This document shows, piece after piece, positions 20,005 through 30,472 of a DNA stretch of 64,000 nucleotides; the first letter of the stretch is position 1, and every line of letters begins with the position of its first letter. The DNA comes from Deinococcus aerolatus (GTDB lineage Bacteria > Deinococcota > Deinococci > Deinococcales > Deinococcaceae): NCBI RefSeq assembly GCF_014647055.1, contig NZ_BMOL01000002.1, positions 62,001 to 126,000 on the forward strand, in the 5' to 3' direction. A program made the translations under genes and the position numbers. A model generated the notes under the pieces. The model was not told the DNA's origin and made no database searches. It worked only from the letters and a program-made list of their open reading frames with translations.

Positions 20005-20985
20005 CTACGCCAGCGCCTCCACCACCCGTTCGGCCAGGGCGCGTGCCAGCAGCGGCCCCAGCAGGAAACCCTTGCTGCCCAGGCCCGACAGGTGCCACAC
20101 GCCGTTCCCGTCCTGTCCGTTTCGCAGTTCGGAGAGGCGCGAACCCGTCCAGCGCCCGGTGACCCGCACGCCGCCCAGATCGGCCAGGGTCTCACCCTTG
20201 TTCAGCAGCCAGCCCAGCGAGGCCAGCGGCAGTGTCGGCGGGGACCAGCGTTGCGCCGGGGTCTCGTAGGTGGCGCCCAGCACGCCGCCCGTTGCAGAAG
20301 GAGCCAGATACGCCCCGAAACTCAGGGGCACGTTCGTCGCTGCACGGTCCAGCGTGAGCAGGCTGCCCCTGCGGTGGATGCGGGTCTCGTGTCTCCACGA
20401 GGAGCCGATGGAGCCGCCGCAGTGAATGATCTGTGGTGTGGAACGGGCCGATATGCGGTCGTTGCCCTCTCCATCAACCACCACCCATCGCCCATTCATC
20501 TCCTGCGCCCGCCCCCGGACCACCGTCGCTCCTGACGCTTCGAGCAAGGCCCGCGTGAAGGCTGAGCCGTCTACCCAGCCGGCCTCCGGCAGCCACAGGG
20601 CGTGGTTCCAGCTGGGGGGCAGTGGCGTGGGAACTTCGGCTCTCGTCAGCCAGCGGTGTGGCAATTCAGGCGGCAGATTGCGCTCAAAGCGGGCGCGGGC
20701 CTGATCGTGGGGAACCGGGCGCAGCACGCCCGTCTGCCCATGGGGCACCGGGTGCCCGGCGGCCTCCAGCTCCCGCAGCAGCGCCCAGGTTGCTGCCATG
20801 CCTTCCAGCGCCCGCGCGTCGACGCCACCCGACTGCCCGCGCACCGGATTGATCAGGGCAGACGGCACCGAACTGGCCGCGTGAACTCCGGCGTCAATGA
20901 CCGTGACCTGCACCCCCAGCCTGAACAGAAAATACGCGGCGGAGGCTCCGGCAATGCCGCCGCCGATCACCAGGGCCGACTTCAC
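20005..20985 (-). CDS. FAD-dependent oxidoreductase, MnmC C-terminal-domain-like
   Basis: 326 residues. Dinucleotide-binding motif [14 protein letters not shown] at the N-terminus, a DadA/glycine-oxidase-like body, and a C-terminal FAD contact ([18 protein letters not shown]). It directly follows mnmD with GTGA overlap (GTG 20985). In E. coli the two activities are fused in MnmC: the FAD domain turns cmnm5U into nm5U and the MnmD part methylates it to mnm5s2U at tRNA position 34. Here they are separate genes. Confidence 0.85.
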   Translation of the reverse strand: MKSALVIGGGIAGASAAYFLFRLGVQVTVIDAGVHAASSVPSALINPVRGQSGGVDARALEGMAATWALLRELEAAGHPVPHGQTGVLRPVPHDQARARFERNLPPELPHRWLTRAEVPTPLPPSWNHALWLPEAGWVDGSAFTRALLEASGATVVRGRAQEMNGRWVVVDGEGNDRISARSTPQIIHCGGSIGSSWRHETRIHRRGSLLTLDRAATNVPLSFGAYLAPSATGGVLGATYETPAQRWSPPTLPLASLGWLLNKGETLADLGGVRVTGRWTGSRLSELRNGQDGNGVWHLSGLGSKGFLLGPLLARALAERVVEALA

Positions 20986-21650
20986 CGCACGGCCCGCAGG
21001 CATTCGCGTTTGCCCGGCGCCCCGGGGCGCCGCTGCACCGTCAGGCCCGCCGCCTCCAGCGAGCGGCGCACATGCCCCGCGGCGCTGTAGGTGGCCAGGA
21101 CGCCGCCCGGCGCCAGTGTGGCGGCCAGCCGCGCCACAAACTCCGGCGTCCAGACCTCCGGATTGCGGGTGGGCGAGAAGCCGTCCAGATACACGGCGGT
21201 GGCCCAGCCCTGCGGCAACGCTGCGGTCAGCACGTCGGCAAAGTGGACGGTCAGGCACACGCTTCCGGCCTCGAGGTCCAGCGGCGGGTTCGGCCAGCGT
21301 GCCAGCACCGACTGCCAGGCCGGGTGGTCCGCGCCGATGTCGCCTTTCGACACCTCATGCAGCCAGCCCACCGGGGCCGGGTCGAACTCGTAGGCCATGT
21401 ACTCCAGCCCCACGCCGCGTGCCGCCGTGTCGGCCAGCGTGGCGCGGAAATTAACGCCTAGGCCGAAGCCGATTTCCAGCACACGGGGTGTCGGATGCCC
21501 GTGCGTCCCGGTCCCCTCTACAAAAACGTGCCGCGCCTGCGTCTGCGCGCCGTGCTGCGAGCCGTAGGCCTCGCCGAAACGGGCACTGAAGGCGGTGCGC
21601 GAGCCGTCGGGCGTCTCGATGATGGGGGGAAGATCGGCGGCGAGGTCCAT
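20982..21650 (-). CDS. mnmD: tRNA 5-aminomethyl-2-thiouridine methyltransferase domain (MnmD)
   Basis: 222 residues. SAM-dependent methyltransferase with the MnmD start ([19 protein letters not shown]), SAM motif [12 protein letters not shown], and the catalytic region [18 protein letters not shown]. It completes mnm5(s2)U34 in tRNA, which stabilises decoding of NNA/NNG codons. ATG 21650 is supported by TATCCT 8 nt upstream. It forms an operon with the FAD oxidase and is divergent from tsaD, another tRNA-modification gene. Confidence 0.9.
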   Translation of the reverse strand: MDLAADLPPIIETPDGSRTAFSARFGEAYGSQHGAQTQARHVFVEGTGTHGHPTPRVLEIGFGLGVNFRATLADTAARGVGLEYMAYEFDPAPVGWLHEVSKGDIGADHPAWQSVLARWPNPPLDLEAGSVCLTVHFADVLTAALPQGWATAVYLDGFSPTRNPEVWTPEFVARLAATLAPGGVLATYSAAGHVRRSLEAAGLTVQRRPGAPGKRECLRAVR

Positions 21651-21658
21651 ACGCAGCG

Positions 21659-21664
21659 AGGATA
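21659..21664 (-). promoter_or_regulatory. -10 box TATCCT for mnmD
   Basis: TATCCT on the minus strand, 8 nt before ATG 21650. The tsaD -10 box lies only 30 bp away on the other strand. Confidence 0.6.
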
Positions 21665-21694
21665 CGGCTTTCCTTCTGTCTTGGCCGCCCCTGC

Positions 21695-21700
21695 TACACT
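21695..21700 (+). promoter_or_regulatory. -10 box TACACT for tsaD
   Basis: TACACT ends 8 nt before ATG 21709, which fixes the start. The upstream extension of the open frame is ignored. Confidence 0.65.
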
Positions 21701-21708
21701 CCCCGGCG

Positions 21709-22710
21709 ATGAGTGCTGCGCCGCTGTACATACTGGGCATCGACACCTCCTGCGACGACACCGGCGTGGGCATCGTGGAACTGACCGCCGGCGGCGTGCA
21801 GGTGCGCGCCAACCGCATCTGGACCCAGGCCGTCCACGCTCAGTACGGCGGCGTGATGCCCGAACTTGCCAGCCGCGAGCATGTGGAGCGCATCGACGCC
21901 GTGATGGGCGACGCATTGGCGGAGGCGGGCCTGAAGGTCTCCGACATCGGGGCGGTGGCGGCCACCTCCGGTCCCGGTCTAGTGGGCGCGCTGCTGGTGG
22001 GCCTGATGTACGGCAAGGGTCTGGCGCAGGCGCTGGACGTGCCGTTCTTCGCCGCCCATCACCTGGAAGGCCACATCTTTGCCGCCGCATCCGAGGACAA
22101 CCTGCAGGCGCCGTACCTGGCCCTGGTGGTCAGCGGCGGCCACACCCACCTGTTCGACGTGCCCGAGGAGGGCCGGTACGTGCTGGTGGGCGCCACCCGC
22201 GACGACGCGGCGGGCGAGGCCTTCGACAAGATCGCGCGGCTCTCGGGGCTGGGCTACCCCGGCGGCCCTGCCATTGCCGAGGCGGCCCTGCGCGGCAACC
22301 CCGACGCCGTGCCGTTTAAGGAACCGCTGCAGGGCCAGAAAGCTTTCGAGTTCAGCTTCAGCGGCCTCAAGACCGCCGCGCTGCTGGCGCACAAGGCGGG
22401 AGCAGCCCCCGAGGACCTCGCCGCCAGCTTCCAGAAGGCCGCCGTGCATGTGCTGGTCAAGACCACCCGCCGCGCCGCCGAGGCGTACGGGCGGCGCACG
22501 GTGGTGGTATCGGGTGGGGTGGCCGCCAACACCGCCCTGCGCGAGGCCTTTGCCCGCACCGATCTGCGGGTGGTGTTTCCGGGCAAGGGCCTGAACACCG
22601 ACAACGGCGCGATGATCGCCCTGGCTGGGGCCGCCGCCCTCAGGGCAGGCCGCGCCCCCAGCTCCCTGGCGGCGGGAGCCACGGCCTACGCCCCGCTGGC
22701 GAACGGATAG
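21709..22710 (+). CDS. tsaD: tRNA N6-threonylcarbamoyladenosine transferase
   Basis: 333 residues. It transfers the threonylcarbamoyl group to A37 of ANN-decoding tRNAs (t6A), an essential modification. ASKHA fold: [14 protein letters not shown] at the N-terminus, the metal motif HHLEGH (117-122), [25 protein letters not shown] and DNGAMIA. The length is normal. The neighbouring divergent mnmD/mnmC-like genes also modify tRNA. A strong hairpin ends the gene. Confidence 0.97.
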   Translation: MSAAPLYILGIDTSCDDTGVGIVELTAGGVQVRANRIWTQAVHAQYGGVMPELASREHVERIDAVMGDALAEAGLKVSDIGAVAATSGPGLVGALLVGLMYGKGLAQALDVPFFAAHHLEGHIFAAASEDNLQAPYLALVVSGGHTHLFDVPEEGRYVLVGATRDDAAGEAFDKIARLSGLGYPGGPAIAEAALRGNPDAVPFKEPLQGQKAFEFSFSGLKTAALLAHKAGAAPEDLAASFQKAAVHVLVKTTRRAAEAYGRRTVVVSGGVAANTALREAFARTDLRVVFPGKGLNTDNGAMIALAGAAALRAGRAPSSLAAGATAYAPLANG

Positions 22711-22746
22711 CCTCCGCTGACCCTCGGCGCGACTCGCCCGCCAACG

Positions 22747-22784
22747 AAACATCCCCCTCGCCGATCTGGGCGGGGGGGATGTTT
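22747..22784. terminator. Bidirectional terminator between tsaD and fadD
   Basis: Arms AAACATCCCCC and GGGGGATGTTT (22747-22757 and 22774-22784), with TCGCC/GGCGG continuing inward. The A/T ends suit both convergent genes. Confidence 0.8.
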
Positions 22785-22811
22785 GGATCTGTCGGTCCGG
22801 GCTTCGTTGCC

Positions 22812-24542
22812 TTACGCGCCCGGCTGTCTGGTCTGCGTTTCCCTGGCCTCCTGGGCCAGCTGGCGGCGCAGGATCTTCATGGCGGCCGTCTTGGGCAGCT
22901 CCTCATCGCGGAACTCCACGCTGCGCGGGGCCTTGTAGGCGCTGAGGTGCTGGCGGCAGTACGCGATGATCTCGGCCTCGGTGGCCTTCATACCTGGCTT
23001 CAGGTGAACCACGGCGTGGACGCTCTCGCCCCGGTACTCGTCGGGCAGGCCCACCGCCGCCGCCTCCAGCACGGCGGGATGGGCGTTCAACACCTCGTCG
23101 ACCTCACGCGGGTAGACGTTGTGGCCGCCCACCAGAATCAGGTCCTTCTTGCGGTCCACGATGCTGAAATAGCCGTCCTCGTCCATCGTCGCCATGTCGC
23201 CGGTCAGCAGCCAGGTCTTGCCATACGCCTCCCGCAGGGTCTCGGCGGTGGCGTCGGGGCGCTGCCAGTAGCCCAGCATGATGTTCGGCCCGGCCACCCA
23301 CAGTTCGCCGACCTCGCCGACAGGCACGATCTCGCCGTCCTCGCCCACCACGATGGAATCCACGCCGGGCATGGGCAGGCCGATGCTGCCTTCCCGCTGC
23401 TGGCCGAAGATGGGGTTGGTGTGGGTGATGGGACTGGCCTCGGTCAGACCGTAACCCTCCACAAGATTGGCGCCCCCCGTGATCTCGCGGAATTTGCGAG
23501 CCGTTTCCAGCAGCAGCGGCGCGCTGCCGCTGATGCACGCGCGAATGCTGGTCAGGTCGTGTTTGGCCGTGTCCGGGTGGTTGTTGATGGCGTTGTACAG
23601 CGTGGGCACGCCGGGAAACAGCGTGGCCCCCGACGCCTCGATCTGCGACAGGACCATCTTGATGTCGCGGGCATTGGGCACCAGCGCCATCGTTGCCCCG
23701 GTCATGATGCTCAGGTTCATGGCCACGGTCATGCCGTAGACGTGAAAGAAGGGAATGGCGGCCAGCGTGACCTCCTGCCCGTCTTTCAGGTCCGTCATCC
23801 ACACGCGGCCCTGCTCGGCGTTGGCCATCAGGTTAAGGTGGCTGAGCATCGCGCCCTTGGGGGTGCCGGTGGTGCCGCCGGTGTACTGCAGCAGCGCGAG
23901 GTCACCGGGCTCACGCGGCGCGGGCGCGGGCGTGGGCGACTGGAATTTCAGCAGCCGCGCGTACTGCAGCACGTGCGCGCTGGCCGGTACATCCACCCAG
24001 GTGCCCTCGCGCCGCGCCTTGATGGGATACAGCAGGTTCTTGGGAAACGGCAAGGCGTCCTGGATGCCAGTCACGATCACGCGCTTGACCGGCACGCTGT
24101 CCTGAATCTCGGCGTAGCGAGAATAGAAGGTGTCGAGCATGATCAGCGTCTCGCTGCCGCTGTCGTTCAGCTGGTGCCTGAGTTCGTCGGCCACGTACAG
24201 CGGGCTGGTGTTGACCACCACTGCCCCGGCCAGCAGCGTGCCGAAAAAGGCCGTCACGAACTGCGGGCAGTTGGGCAGCATCACCGAGACGCGGTCCCCG
24301 GGCTTGACCCCCATCTTCTGCAGCGCCAGTGCCAGCTTCTGCGCGCTCTGCCACAGTTCCCGGTAGGTGGTGTTGGCGCCCAGGAAGCCCGTGGCCACCC
24401 GGTCCGGGTAGCGCTGGGCGCTGCGCTCCAGCATCTGCGGCAGGGTCAGGGTGCTGGGCGTGAAGTCGTGCGGCACGCCGACCTCGTAGTGCTGGAGCCA
24501 GGGGCGGGGCAGTTGTGGGTGGGACGGTGCGGTGGGGGACAT
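22812..24542 (-). CDS. fadD: Long-chain fatty-acid--CoA ligase
   Basis: 576 residues. ANL-superfamily acyl-CoA synthetase that activates fatty acids with ATP and CoA. AMP-binding motif YTGGTTGTPKG (220-230), VEGYGLTEASP, the hinge region GYFSIVDRKKD, and the catalytic Lys near the C-terminus (PKTAAMKILRRQL). GAGGAG lies 4 nt before the ATG. The gene is one of the few here with a classical promoter and a leader of about 90 nt. Confidence 0.93.
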   Translation of the reverse strand: MSPTAPSHPQLPRPWLQHYEVGVPHDFTPSTLTLPQMLERSAQRYPDRVATGFLGANTTYRELWQSAQKLALALQKMGVKPGDRVSVMLPNCPQFVTAFFGTLLAGAVVVNTSPLYVADELRHQLNDSGSETLIMLDTFYSRYAEIQDSVPVKRVIVTGIQDALPFPKNLLYPIKARREGTWVDVPASAHVLQYARLLKFQSPTPAPAPREPGDLALLQYTGGTTGTPKGAMLSHLNLMANAEQGRVWMTDLKDGQEVTLAAIPFFHVYGMTVAMNLSIMTGATMALVPNARDIKMVLSQIEASGATLFPGVPTLYNAINNHPDTAKHDLTSIRACISGSAPLLLETARKFREITGGANLVEGYGLTEASPITHTNPIFGQQREGSIGLPMPGVDSIVVGEDGEIVPVGEVGELWVAGPNIMLGYWQRPDATAETLREAYGKTWLLTGDMATMDEDGYFSIVDRKKDLILVGGHNVYPREVDEVLNAHPAVLEAAAVGLPDEYRGESVHAVVHLKPGMKATEAEIIAYCRQHLSAYKAPRSVEFRDEELPKTAAMKILRRQLAQEARETQTRQPGA

Positions 24543-24636
24543 GGCGCTCCTCGGGAGGTGAGAGGGGGGGCGGATGAATTGGCGCGGCGCCGGGCAACCC
24601 GGGAGCCTGAGGGGCGAAAGAATTGAACTTGGTCTA

Positions 24637-24666
24637 ATTATGACAGTCTGCCGACCTGATCTTCAA
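24637..24666 (-). promoter_or_regulatory. Promoter of fadD
   Basis: -35 TTGAAG (24661-24666) and -10 CATAAT (24637-24642) on the minus strand with an 18-nt spacer. The surrounding sequence is AT-rich and could hold an operator, but I cannot assign one. Confidence 0.55.
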
Positions 24667-24776
24667 GTCGCTCCCCACCCCGGCCCCGTTCCCACCGCTG
24701 CGGATGTGAACGTCCTCAAGGTTGTGTGCAGGCTGTCCTGAGCGCTGCCGGGGCCGCCGGGAGGCAGACTGGGCGC

Positions 24777-25322
24777 ATGACCGCCGACGCCCCGGCCCCA
24801 TCTGTTCACGAAGCCCACCTGCGCGAGACCCTGGCCCTGGCCCGCGAGTCCCTGGCGGCGGGCAGTTCGCCCATCGGAGCCGTACTGGTCGACAAGAACG
24901 GCACGGTTATCGCGCGGGGCCGCAACCGCGTGGGCGAGCCGCAGACCGCCGACCGGGTGGGGGACGCCAGCGTGGCCCACGCCGAGATGGACGTGTTCTT
25001 TCAGGCGGGCAAGCTGGAAAATCCCCAGGACCTGACGCTGTACTCCAGCCTGGAGCCCTGCCTGATGTGCGGCGGGGCCTCCGCGCTGCTGGAGGTGGGC
25101 CGCATTGTGTGGGCCACCGACGACGCGTGGGGCGGCTCGGGCCGCCTGCTGGCGTGGTCCGATCATCCGGCCATGCAGGAAACCGAGGTCGTGCCCTGCC
25201 CCCTGCCCGAACTGGAGGCCGAGGGCGCCCGCCTGTTCGCCCCCGAGGCCAAACGCGCCTTTCCCGACGAGGGCTGGGCGCTGTGGCGTGGGCGCTACCC
25301 GGCGGAAACCGAAGGGGTCTGA
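24777..25322 (+). CDS. Nucleoside/nucleobase deaminase (CDA fold)
   Basis: 181 residues. Zinc deaminase of the cytidine/guanine/tRNA-adenosine deaminase fold: HAEMD supplies the His ligand and catalytic Glu, and EPCLMCGGA supplies the two Cys ligands. The sequence does not decide between guanine, cytosine or other substrates; it lacks the RNA-binding C-terminus of TadA. CAGACT 6 nt before ATG 24777 is a possible variant -10 box. The next gene downstream has its own promoter. Confidence 0.85.
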   Translation: MTADAPAPSVHEAHLRETLALARESLAAGSSPIGAVLVDKNGTVIARGRNRVGEPQTADRVGDASVAHAEMDVFFQAGKLENPQDLTLYSSLEPCLMCGGASALLEVGRIVWATDDAWGGSGRLLAWSDHPAMQETEVVPCPLPELEAEGARLFAPEAKRAFPDEGWALWRGRYPAETEGV

Positions 25323-25333
25323 ACCTCACCCTC

Positions 25334-25339
25334 TATCAT
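25334..25339 (+). promoter_or_regulatory. -10 box TATCAT for the PfkB-kinase leader mini-ORF
   Basis: TATCAT ends 7 nt before ATG 25347, the start of a 9-codon mini-ORF. Confidence 0.55.
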
Positions 25340-25346
25340 CCGGGTC

Positions 25347-25376
25347 ATGAAGTACTTCAACTGGGGGCGGACGTGA
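25347..25376 (+). CDS. Leaderless 9-residue mini-ORF coupled to the PfkB kinase
   Basis: ATG 25347 begins 7 nt after TATCAT and encodes MKYFNWGRT. The TGA (25374-25376) overlaps the kinase GTG (25373-25375) as GTGA. The kinase start is preceded only by GGGGGCGG. The layout matches the mini-ORFs of dnaX, feoA and ftsY. The peptide itself is probably incidental, with the act of translation serving the downstream start; this is inferred. Confidence 0.5.
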   Translation: MKYFNWGRT

Positions 25377-26257
25377 GCGTGCTGGTGGTGGGCAGCATCA
25401 ACGCGGACCTGACGGTGCGGACCGCCCGCATTCCCGCCCCCGGTGAGACTGTGCTGGGCGGCGACGCCCGAACCTCGCCGGGCGGCAAGGGGGCCAACGG
25501 AGCGGTGGCAGCGGCGCTGGCCGGGGCAGCCGTCTTGCTGGTGGGGGCGGTAGGCGACGACGCTTTCCGTGACGTGGCGCTGTCTGGATTGAGGCGGGTG
25601 GGCGTGGACCTGGGCCGCCTGCGGACCCTGGACGCCCCCACCGGACTGGCCCTGATCACGGTCTCGGACGAGGGCGAGAACGCCATCACTGTGGCGAGCG
25701 GCGCGAACGCCCGCTTGATGCCGGAGCATCTGCCGGTCGACTTTTCCGGCTTCACCCACCTGCTGATGCAACAGGAATTGCCGCCGGAAATCACCCTGGA
25801 GGCCGCCCGGCGCGCGTCGGCTGCGGGACTGACCGTGCTGCTGAACGCCGCTCCTACCCGCGACACCGCCCCCGAACTGCTGCGGCTGACCGGTCATCTG
25901 CTGGTCAATGAACACGAGCTGGCCGCGCTGGCTGGTGAGGGCGAGGTGCAGGCTGGCGCCCGCGCCCTGCTGGAGCGCGGACCGGAGGCCGTGACCGTCA
26001 CGCTGGACGGCGAGGGCAGCCTGACCGTCACGGCGCGGGAAACGCACCGCCTGCCCGCGCACCCGGTCCATGCGGTGGATACCACCGGGGCCGGCGACAC
26101 CTTCTGCGGCGTGCTGACCGCGCGGCTCTCGGACGGCGATGGGCTGGCGGCCGCGTTGCGCTGGGCCGGCATCGCCGCCGCCCTGGCCTGCACCCGCCCC
26201 GGCGCCCAGGACGCCATGCCGAGCTGGGCCGAAGTTCAGCGGGAAAGTGAGCGCTGA
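25373..26257 (+). CDS. PfkB-family carbohydrate kinase (ribokinase-like)
   Basis: 294 residues. Opens VSVLVVGSINADLTVRT with the PfkB substrate motif PGGKGANGAVAAA (about 36-49) and ends with DTTGAGDTFCG, which contains the catalytic Asp and anion hole. The N-terminal GSINADL and GGKGAN closely resemble ribokinase, so ribose or a related pentose is the first guess. No sugar transporter is adjacent. GTG 25373 overlaps the stop of a leaderless mini-ORF. Confidence 0.88.
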   Translation: MSVLVVGSINADLTVRTARIPAPGETVLGGDARTSPGGKGANGAVAAALAGAAVLLVGAVGDDAFRDVALSGLRRVGVDLGRLRTLDAPTGLALITVSDEGENAITVASGANARLMPEHLPVDFSGFTHLLMQQELPPEITLEAARRASAAGLTVLLNAAPTRDTAPELLRLTGHLLVNEHELAALAGEGEVQAGARALLERGPEAVTVTLDGEGSLTVTARETHRLPAHPVHAVDTTGAGDTFCGVLTARLSDGDGLAAALRWAGIAAALACTRPGAQDAMPSWAEVQRESER

Positions 26258-26284
26258 CGCGTGGCGCTGCCCTCCATCCCCTGT

Positions 26285-26290
26285 TAGCCT
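26285..26290 (+). promoter_or_regulatory. -10 box TAGCCT for the GNAT operon
   Basis: TAGCCT ends 6 nt before ATG 26297. Confidence 0.65.
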
Positions 26291-26296
26291 GACCCC

Positions 26297-26850
<554 letters not shown>

Positions 26851-26851
<1 letters not shown>

Positions 26852-27075
26852 TGGCAGGCATGAACACTTCCGCCACCCGTGTGCTGCTGGGCGTCCGCGG
26901 CATGTCCCGTGACGCAGGGCAGACGGTTGCCGCCGCCCTGGCCGCCCTGCCCGGCGTGTCGAGGGCCACCCCCGACGACGGCCAGATCGAGGTGCATTAC
27001 GATCCCACGCAACTGACCATCATGGATCTGGTGCGTGCAGTGCGCGGTCAGGGTTTCCTGGCCGGAATGCTGTAG
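26851..27075 (+). CDS. HMA-like small protein lacking metal-binding cysteines
   Basis: 74 residues. It has the beta-alpha-beta pattern of heavy-metal-associated domains ([51 protein letters not shown]). Where metal chaperones have GMxCxxC it has GMSRDAG, so it should not bind copper in the usual way. ATG 26851 is coupled to the GNAT stop; ATG 26860 is also possible. Only 2 nt separate it from DUF503. Confidence 0.75.
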
Positions 27076-27077
27076 CG

Positions 27078-27410
27078 GTGGCGCTGGGGTACGTCGGAGT
27101 GCTGACCATGCGGCTGGAAATGCCGTGGGTGGGCAACCTCAAGGAGAAACGCGCCTTGGTGCGCCCGGTTGTCGAGCGCCTGAAGGCCCGCTTTCCCCTG
27201 ACCGTGGCCCGCCTGGACGGGCTGGACGCCCATGACTGGGAAGTGATCGGCGTGGCCACCATCAGCAACGACTACGGCTGGGTCAAGGAAACCCTGAAGA
27301 TGGCCGCCGACTACATTGCCAGCGAGGGGCCGTACCGCGTGGCCTCGGAGGACACCGAGATCACGGTGATCGGCGAGGGCGATCTGGAAGAGGAAGAGCT
27401 GGCGGACTGA
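27078..27410 (+). CDS. DUF503 family protein (YlxP-like)
   Basis: 110 residues. [23 protein letters not shown] and FPLTVARLD are typical of the small DUF503 family, whose B. subtilis member YlxP lies beside translation genes (nusA-infB-rbfA). The C-terminus is acidic. Starts at GTG 27078, two bases after the previous stop, as third gene of the GNAT operon. Confidence 0.82.
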   Translation: MALGYVGVLTMRLEMPWVGNLKEKRALVRPVVERLKARFPLTVARLDGLDAHDWEVIGVATISNDYGWVKETLKMAADYIASEGPYRVASEDTEITVIGEGDLEEEELAD

Positions 27411-27418
27411 GCGGGAGG

Positions 27419-27775
27419 TTATCTGACCCTGTTGCAGCCGACTCCATCCTTGTCCCGGTCCAACCCTGGCGTATAACTGGCCTCAGTCTTCTTGATGTCG
27501 AACAGGCCGACTTTGCTCAGCTCAGTGCAGCGTCCATACCTGGCCTTGACCCGTGGGCGCTCCAACCAGCCCGTCTTGCCCTGAGCGGTGACTTCGCACC
27601 ACGTGGCCGTACAGGAAAGGATGTCCAGGCTGGCTTTGGCGGGCAACGTCGCAAGCAACGGGCTGGTGGAGCTGGCCTGCGCGTGCAGGCGGGCGGATGC
27701 GGGGACACTTCCTGGGTAGGCCAGGGCCGTCGAGACGACGGCAAGCAGAAAAGTGGCCCAGCGTTTCAGTTGCAT
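27419..27775 (-). CDS. Secreted SH3-like protein with Excalibur calcium-binding motif
   Basis: 118 residues. Signal peptide (about 1-19, ending ALA), a bacterial SH3-like module (about 28-75, with CTATWCEVTAQGKTGWL) and a C-terminal Excalibur motif DRDKDGVGC with a preceding Cys for the disulfide. Excalibur domains bind Ca2+ through the DxDxDG loop and occur on surface proteins. It is convergent with DUF503, 8 bp away. No clear promoter is seen. Confidence 0.8.
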   Translation of the reverse strand: MQLKRWATFLLAVVSTALAYPGSVPASARLHAQASSTSPLLATLPAKASLDILSCTATWCEVTAQGKTGWLERPRVKARYGRCTELSKVGLFDIKKTEASYTPGLDRDKDGVGCNRVR

Positions 27776-27854
27776 AGGTAGAAGCCATCATGGCACCCCG
27801 GTCCATCCATTGAGACTGCAACGGTGCGTCACTCCGTCCGCCCGAGCCCCGTGT

Positions 27855-27860
27855 TAGCCT
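27855..27860 (+). promoter_or_regulatory. -10 box TAGCCT for purB
   Basis: TAGCCT ends 6 nt before GTG 27867. Confidence 0.65.
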
Positions 27861-27866
27861 CGCCGC

Positions 27867-29174
<1,308 letters not shown>

Positions 29175-29211
29175 CCGCCCCGGTCCGGCGCTGCCGCGCC
29201 GCGCCATCCCT

Positions 29212-29217
29212 TATGCT
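29212..29217 (+). promoter_or_regulatory. -10 box TATGCT for the holin-like/panC/pilT operon
   Basis: TATGCT ends 6 nt before ATG 29224. Confidence 0.65.
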
Positions 29218-29223
29218 GTTTCC

Positions 29224-29592
29224 ATGGGATTTATTCTCCGGCTTCTGGTCAACGCGCTGGCGCTGTATCTGCTGACGCAGGTGTATTCGGGCGTGTTCTT
29301 CGAGGGCGGCGCCGCGGTGGGCAGCGTGCTGATCGCCGCGCTGGTGATGGGCATTGTGAACGCGCTGATCCGCCCGGTGCTGCTGCTGCTCTCGCTGCCG
29401 CTGACCCTGCTGACGCTGGGCCTATTCACTCTGGTGGTCAACGGCGTGGTGTTGCTGCTGGTGGCGGCGGTCACGGCGCTGGATACGGCGGGTTTCGGCG
29501 CGGCCATCGTGGGGGCCCTGATCCTGACCGTCATTTCCTGGCTGCTCGACGCCGTGGTGGGAGCGCTGGGGCTGGACGGCCGGCGTGCCTGA
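29224..29592 (+). CDS. Phage-holin-4_2-type membrane protein (YvlD-like)
   Basis: 122 residues with four hydrophobic helices (about 4-20, 30-48, 52-80, 90-115). GIVNALIRPVLLLLSLPLTLLTLG-type sequence is diagnostic of the PF04020 family, common in bacterial chromosomes and not a sign of a phage. The function is unknown, with membrane-stress roles suggested for YvlD. The panC GTG overlaps its end by 8 nt. Confidence 0.85.
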   Translation: MGFILRLLVNALALYLLTQVYSGVFFEGGAAVGSVLIAALVMGIVNALIRPVLLLLSLPLTLLTLGLFTLVVNGVVLLLVAAVTALDTAGFGAAIVGALILTVISWLLDAVVGALGLDGRRA

Positions 29593-30472
29593 AGTGGCTG
29601 CGCGGGTGCAGCCCCAGGTTGTCCGCTCCCCGGAGGCCCTGCGTTCGGCACTGGCCGGACGGGGCCGCGTGGGGCTGGTACCGACCATGGGCTATCTGCA
29701 CGACGGCCACGCCACCCTGATGCGCCGCGCCCGCGAGGTTTGCGACGTGCTGGTGGTCAGCATCTTCGTCAATCCGTTGCAGTTCGGCCCTGCCGAGGAC
29801 CTGGCCGCCTACCCCCGTGATCTGGAGCGCGATCTGGGCGTGGTGGAGGCGGCGGGCGTGGACGTGGTGTTCATGCCCACTTCGGAGACCATGTACCCGC
29901 CTGCTTTCAATACCCGCGTGGTGGTGTCGGGCGTCAGTGAGGGGCTGGACGGGGCCTCGCGTCCCGGTCACTTCGTCGGGGTGGCGACGGTGGTGCTCAA
30001 GCTGCTGAATCTGGTGCGCCCGGACGTGGCTTTTTTCGGCGAGAAGGACTGGCAGCAGCTGACCGTGCTGCGCCAGATGGTCCGTGACCTGAACGTGCCG
30101 GTGGACGTGGTGGGGCTGCCCACCGTGCGCGCGCCCTCGGGGCTGGCCCTCAGCAGCCGCAACAGCTACCTGAGCACGGAGCAGCAGGCGCGGGCCGCCG
30201 TGCTGTCGCGCGCTCTGACGGCGGTGCAGACCGCGTATGCCAGCGGCGAGCGGACGGCTGCGGCGCTGCGCCAGGCTGGGCTGGACGTGCTGGCCACCGA
30301 GCCCGAGGTCACGCTGGATTACCTGAGCGTCGTGGGCCGTGACATGCAGGAAAGAGAGGTTGTGGACAATGATTCCATGACCCGTGTGCTGGTGGCGGCC
30401 CGAATGTTCGGCGTCCGGCTGATCGACAACATGCCGCTGGGTTCGGCCCACCCGGAGGCGAATCCCGCGTGA
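29585..30472 (+). CDS. panC: Pantothenate synthetase
   Basis: 295 residues. ATP-dependent condensation of pantoate and beta-alanine (vitamin B5, CoA pathway). VPTMGYLHDGHATLM contains the HxGH nucleotide motif, followed by SIFVNPLQFGPAEDLAAYPR, FFGEKDWQQ and LSSRNSYLS (KMSKS-like). GTG 29585 lies inside the end of the holin-like gene, and its TGA overlaps the pilT GTG as GTGA, giving tight translational coupling across functionally unrelated genes. Confidence 0.95.
   Translation: MPEVAARVQPQVVRSPEALRSALAGRGRVGLVPTMGYLHDGHATLMRRAREVCDVLVVSIFVNPLQFGPAEDLAAYPRDLERDLGVVEAAGVDVVFMPTSETMYPPAFNTRVVVSGVSEGLDGASRPGHFVGVATVVLKLLNLVRPDVAFFGEKDWQQLTVLRQMVRDLNVPVDVVGLPTVRAPSGLALSSRNSYLSTEQQARAAVLSRALTAVQTAYASGERTAAALRQAGLDVLATEPEVTLDYLSVVGRDMQEREVVDNDSMTRVLVAARMFGVRLIDNMPLGSAHPEANPA

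Noticed and set aside
29224..29592. Phage remnant suggested by the holin-like protein
   Set aside because: PF04020 proteins are common chromosomal genes; no other phage gene or attachment site is present.
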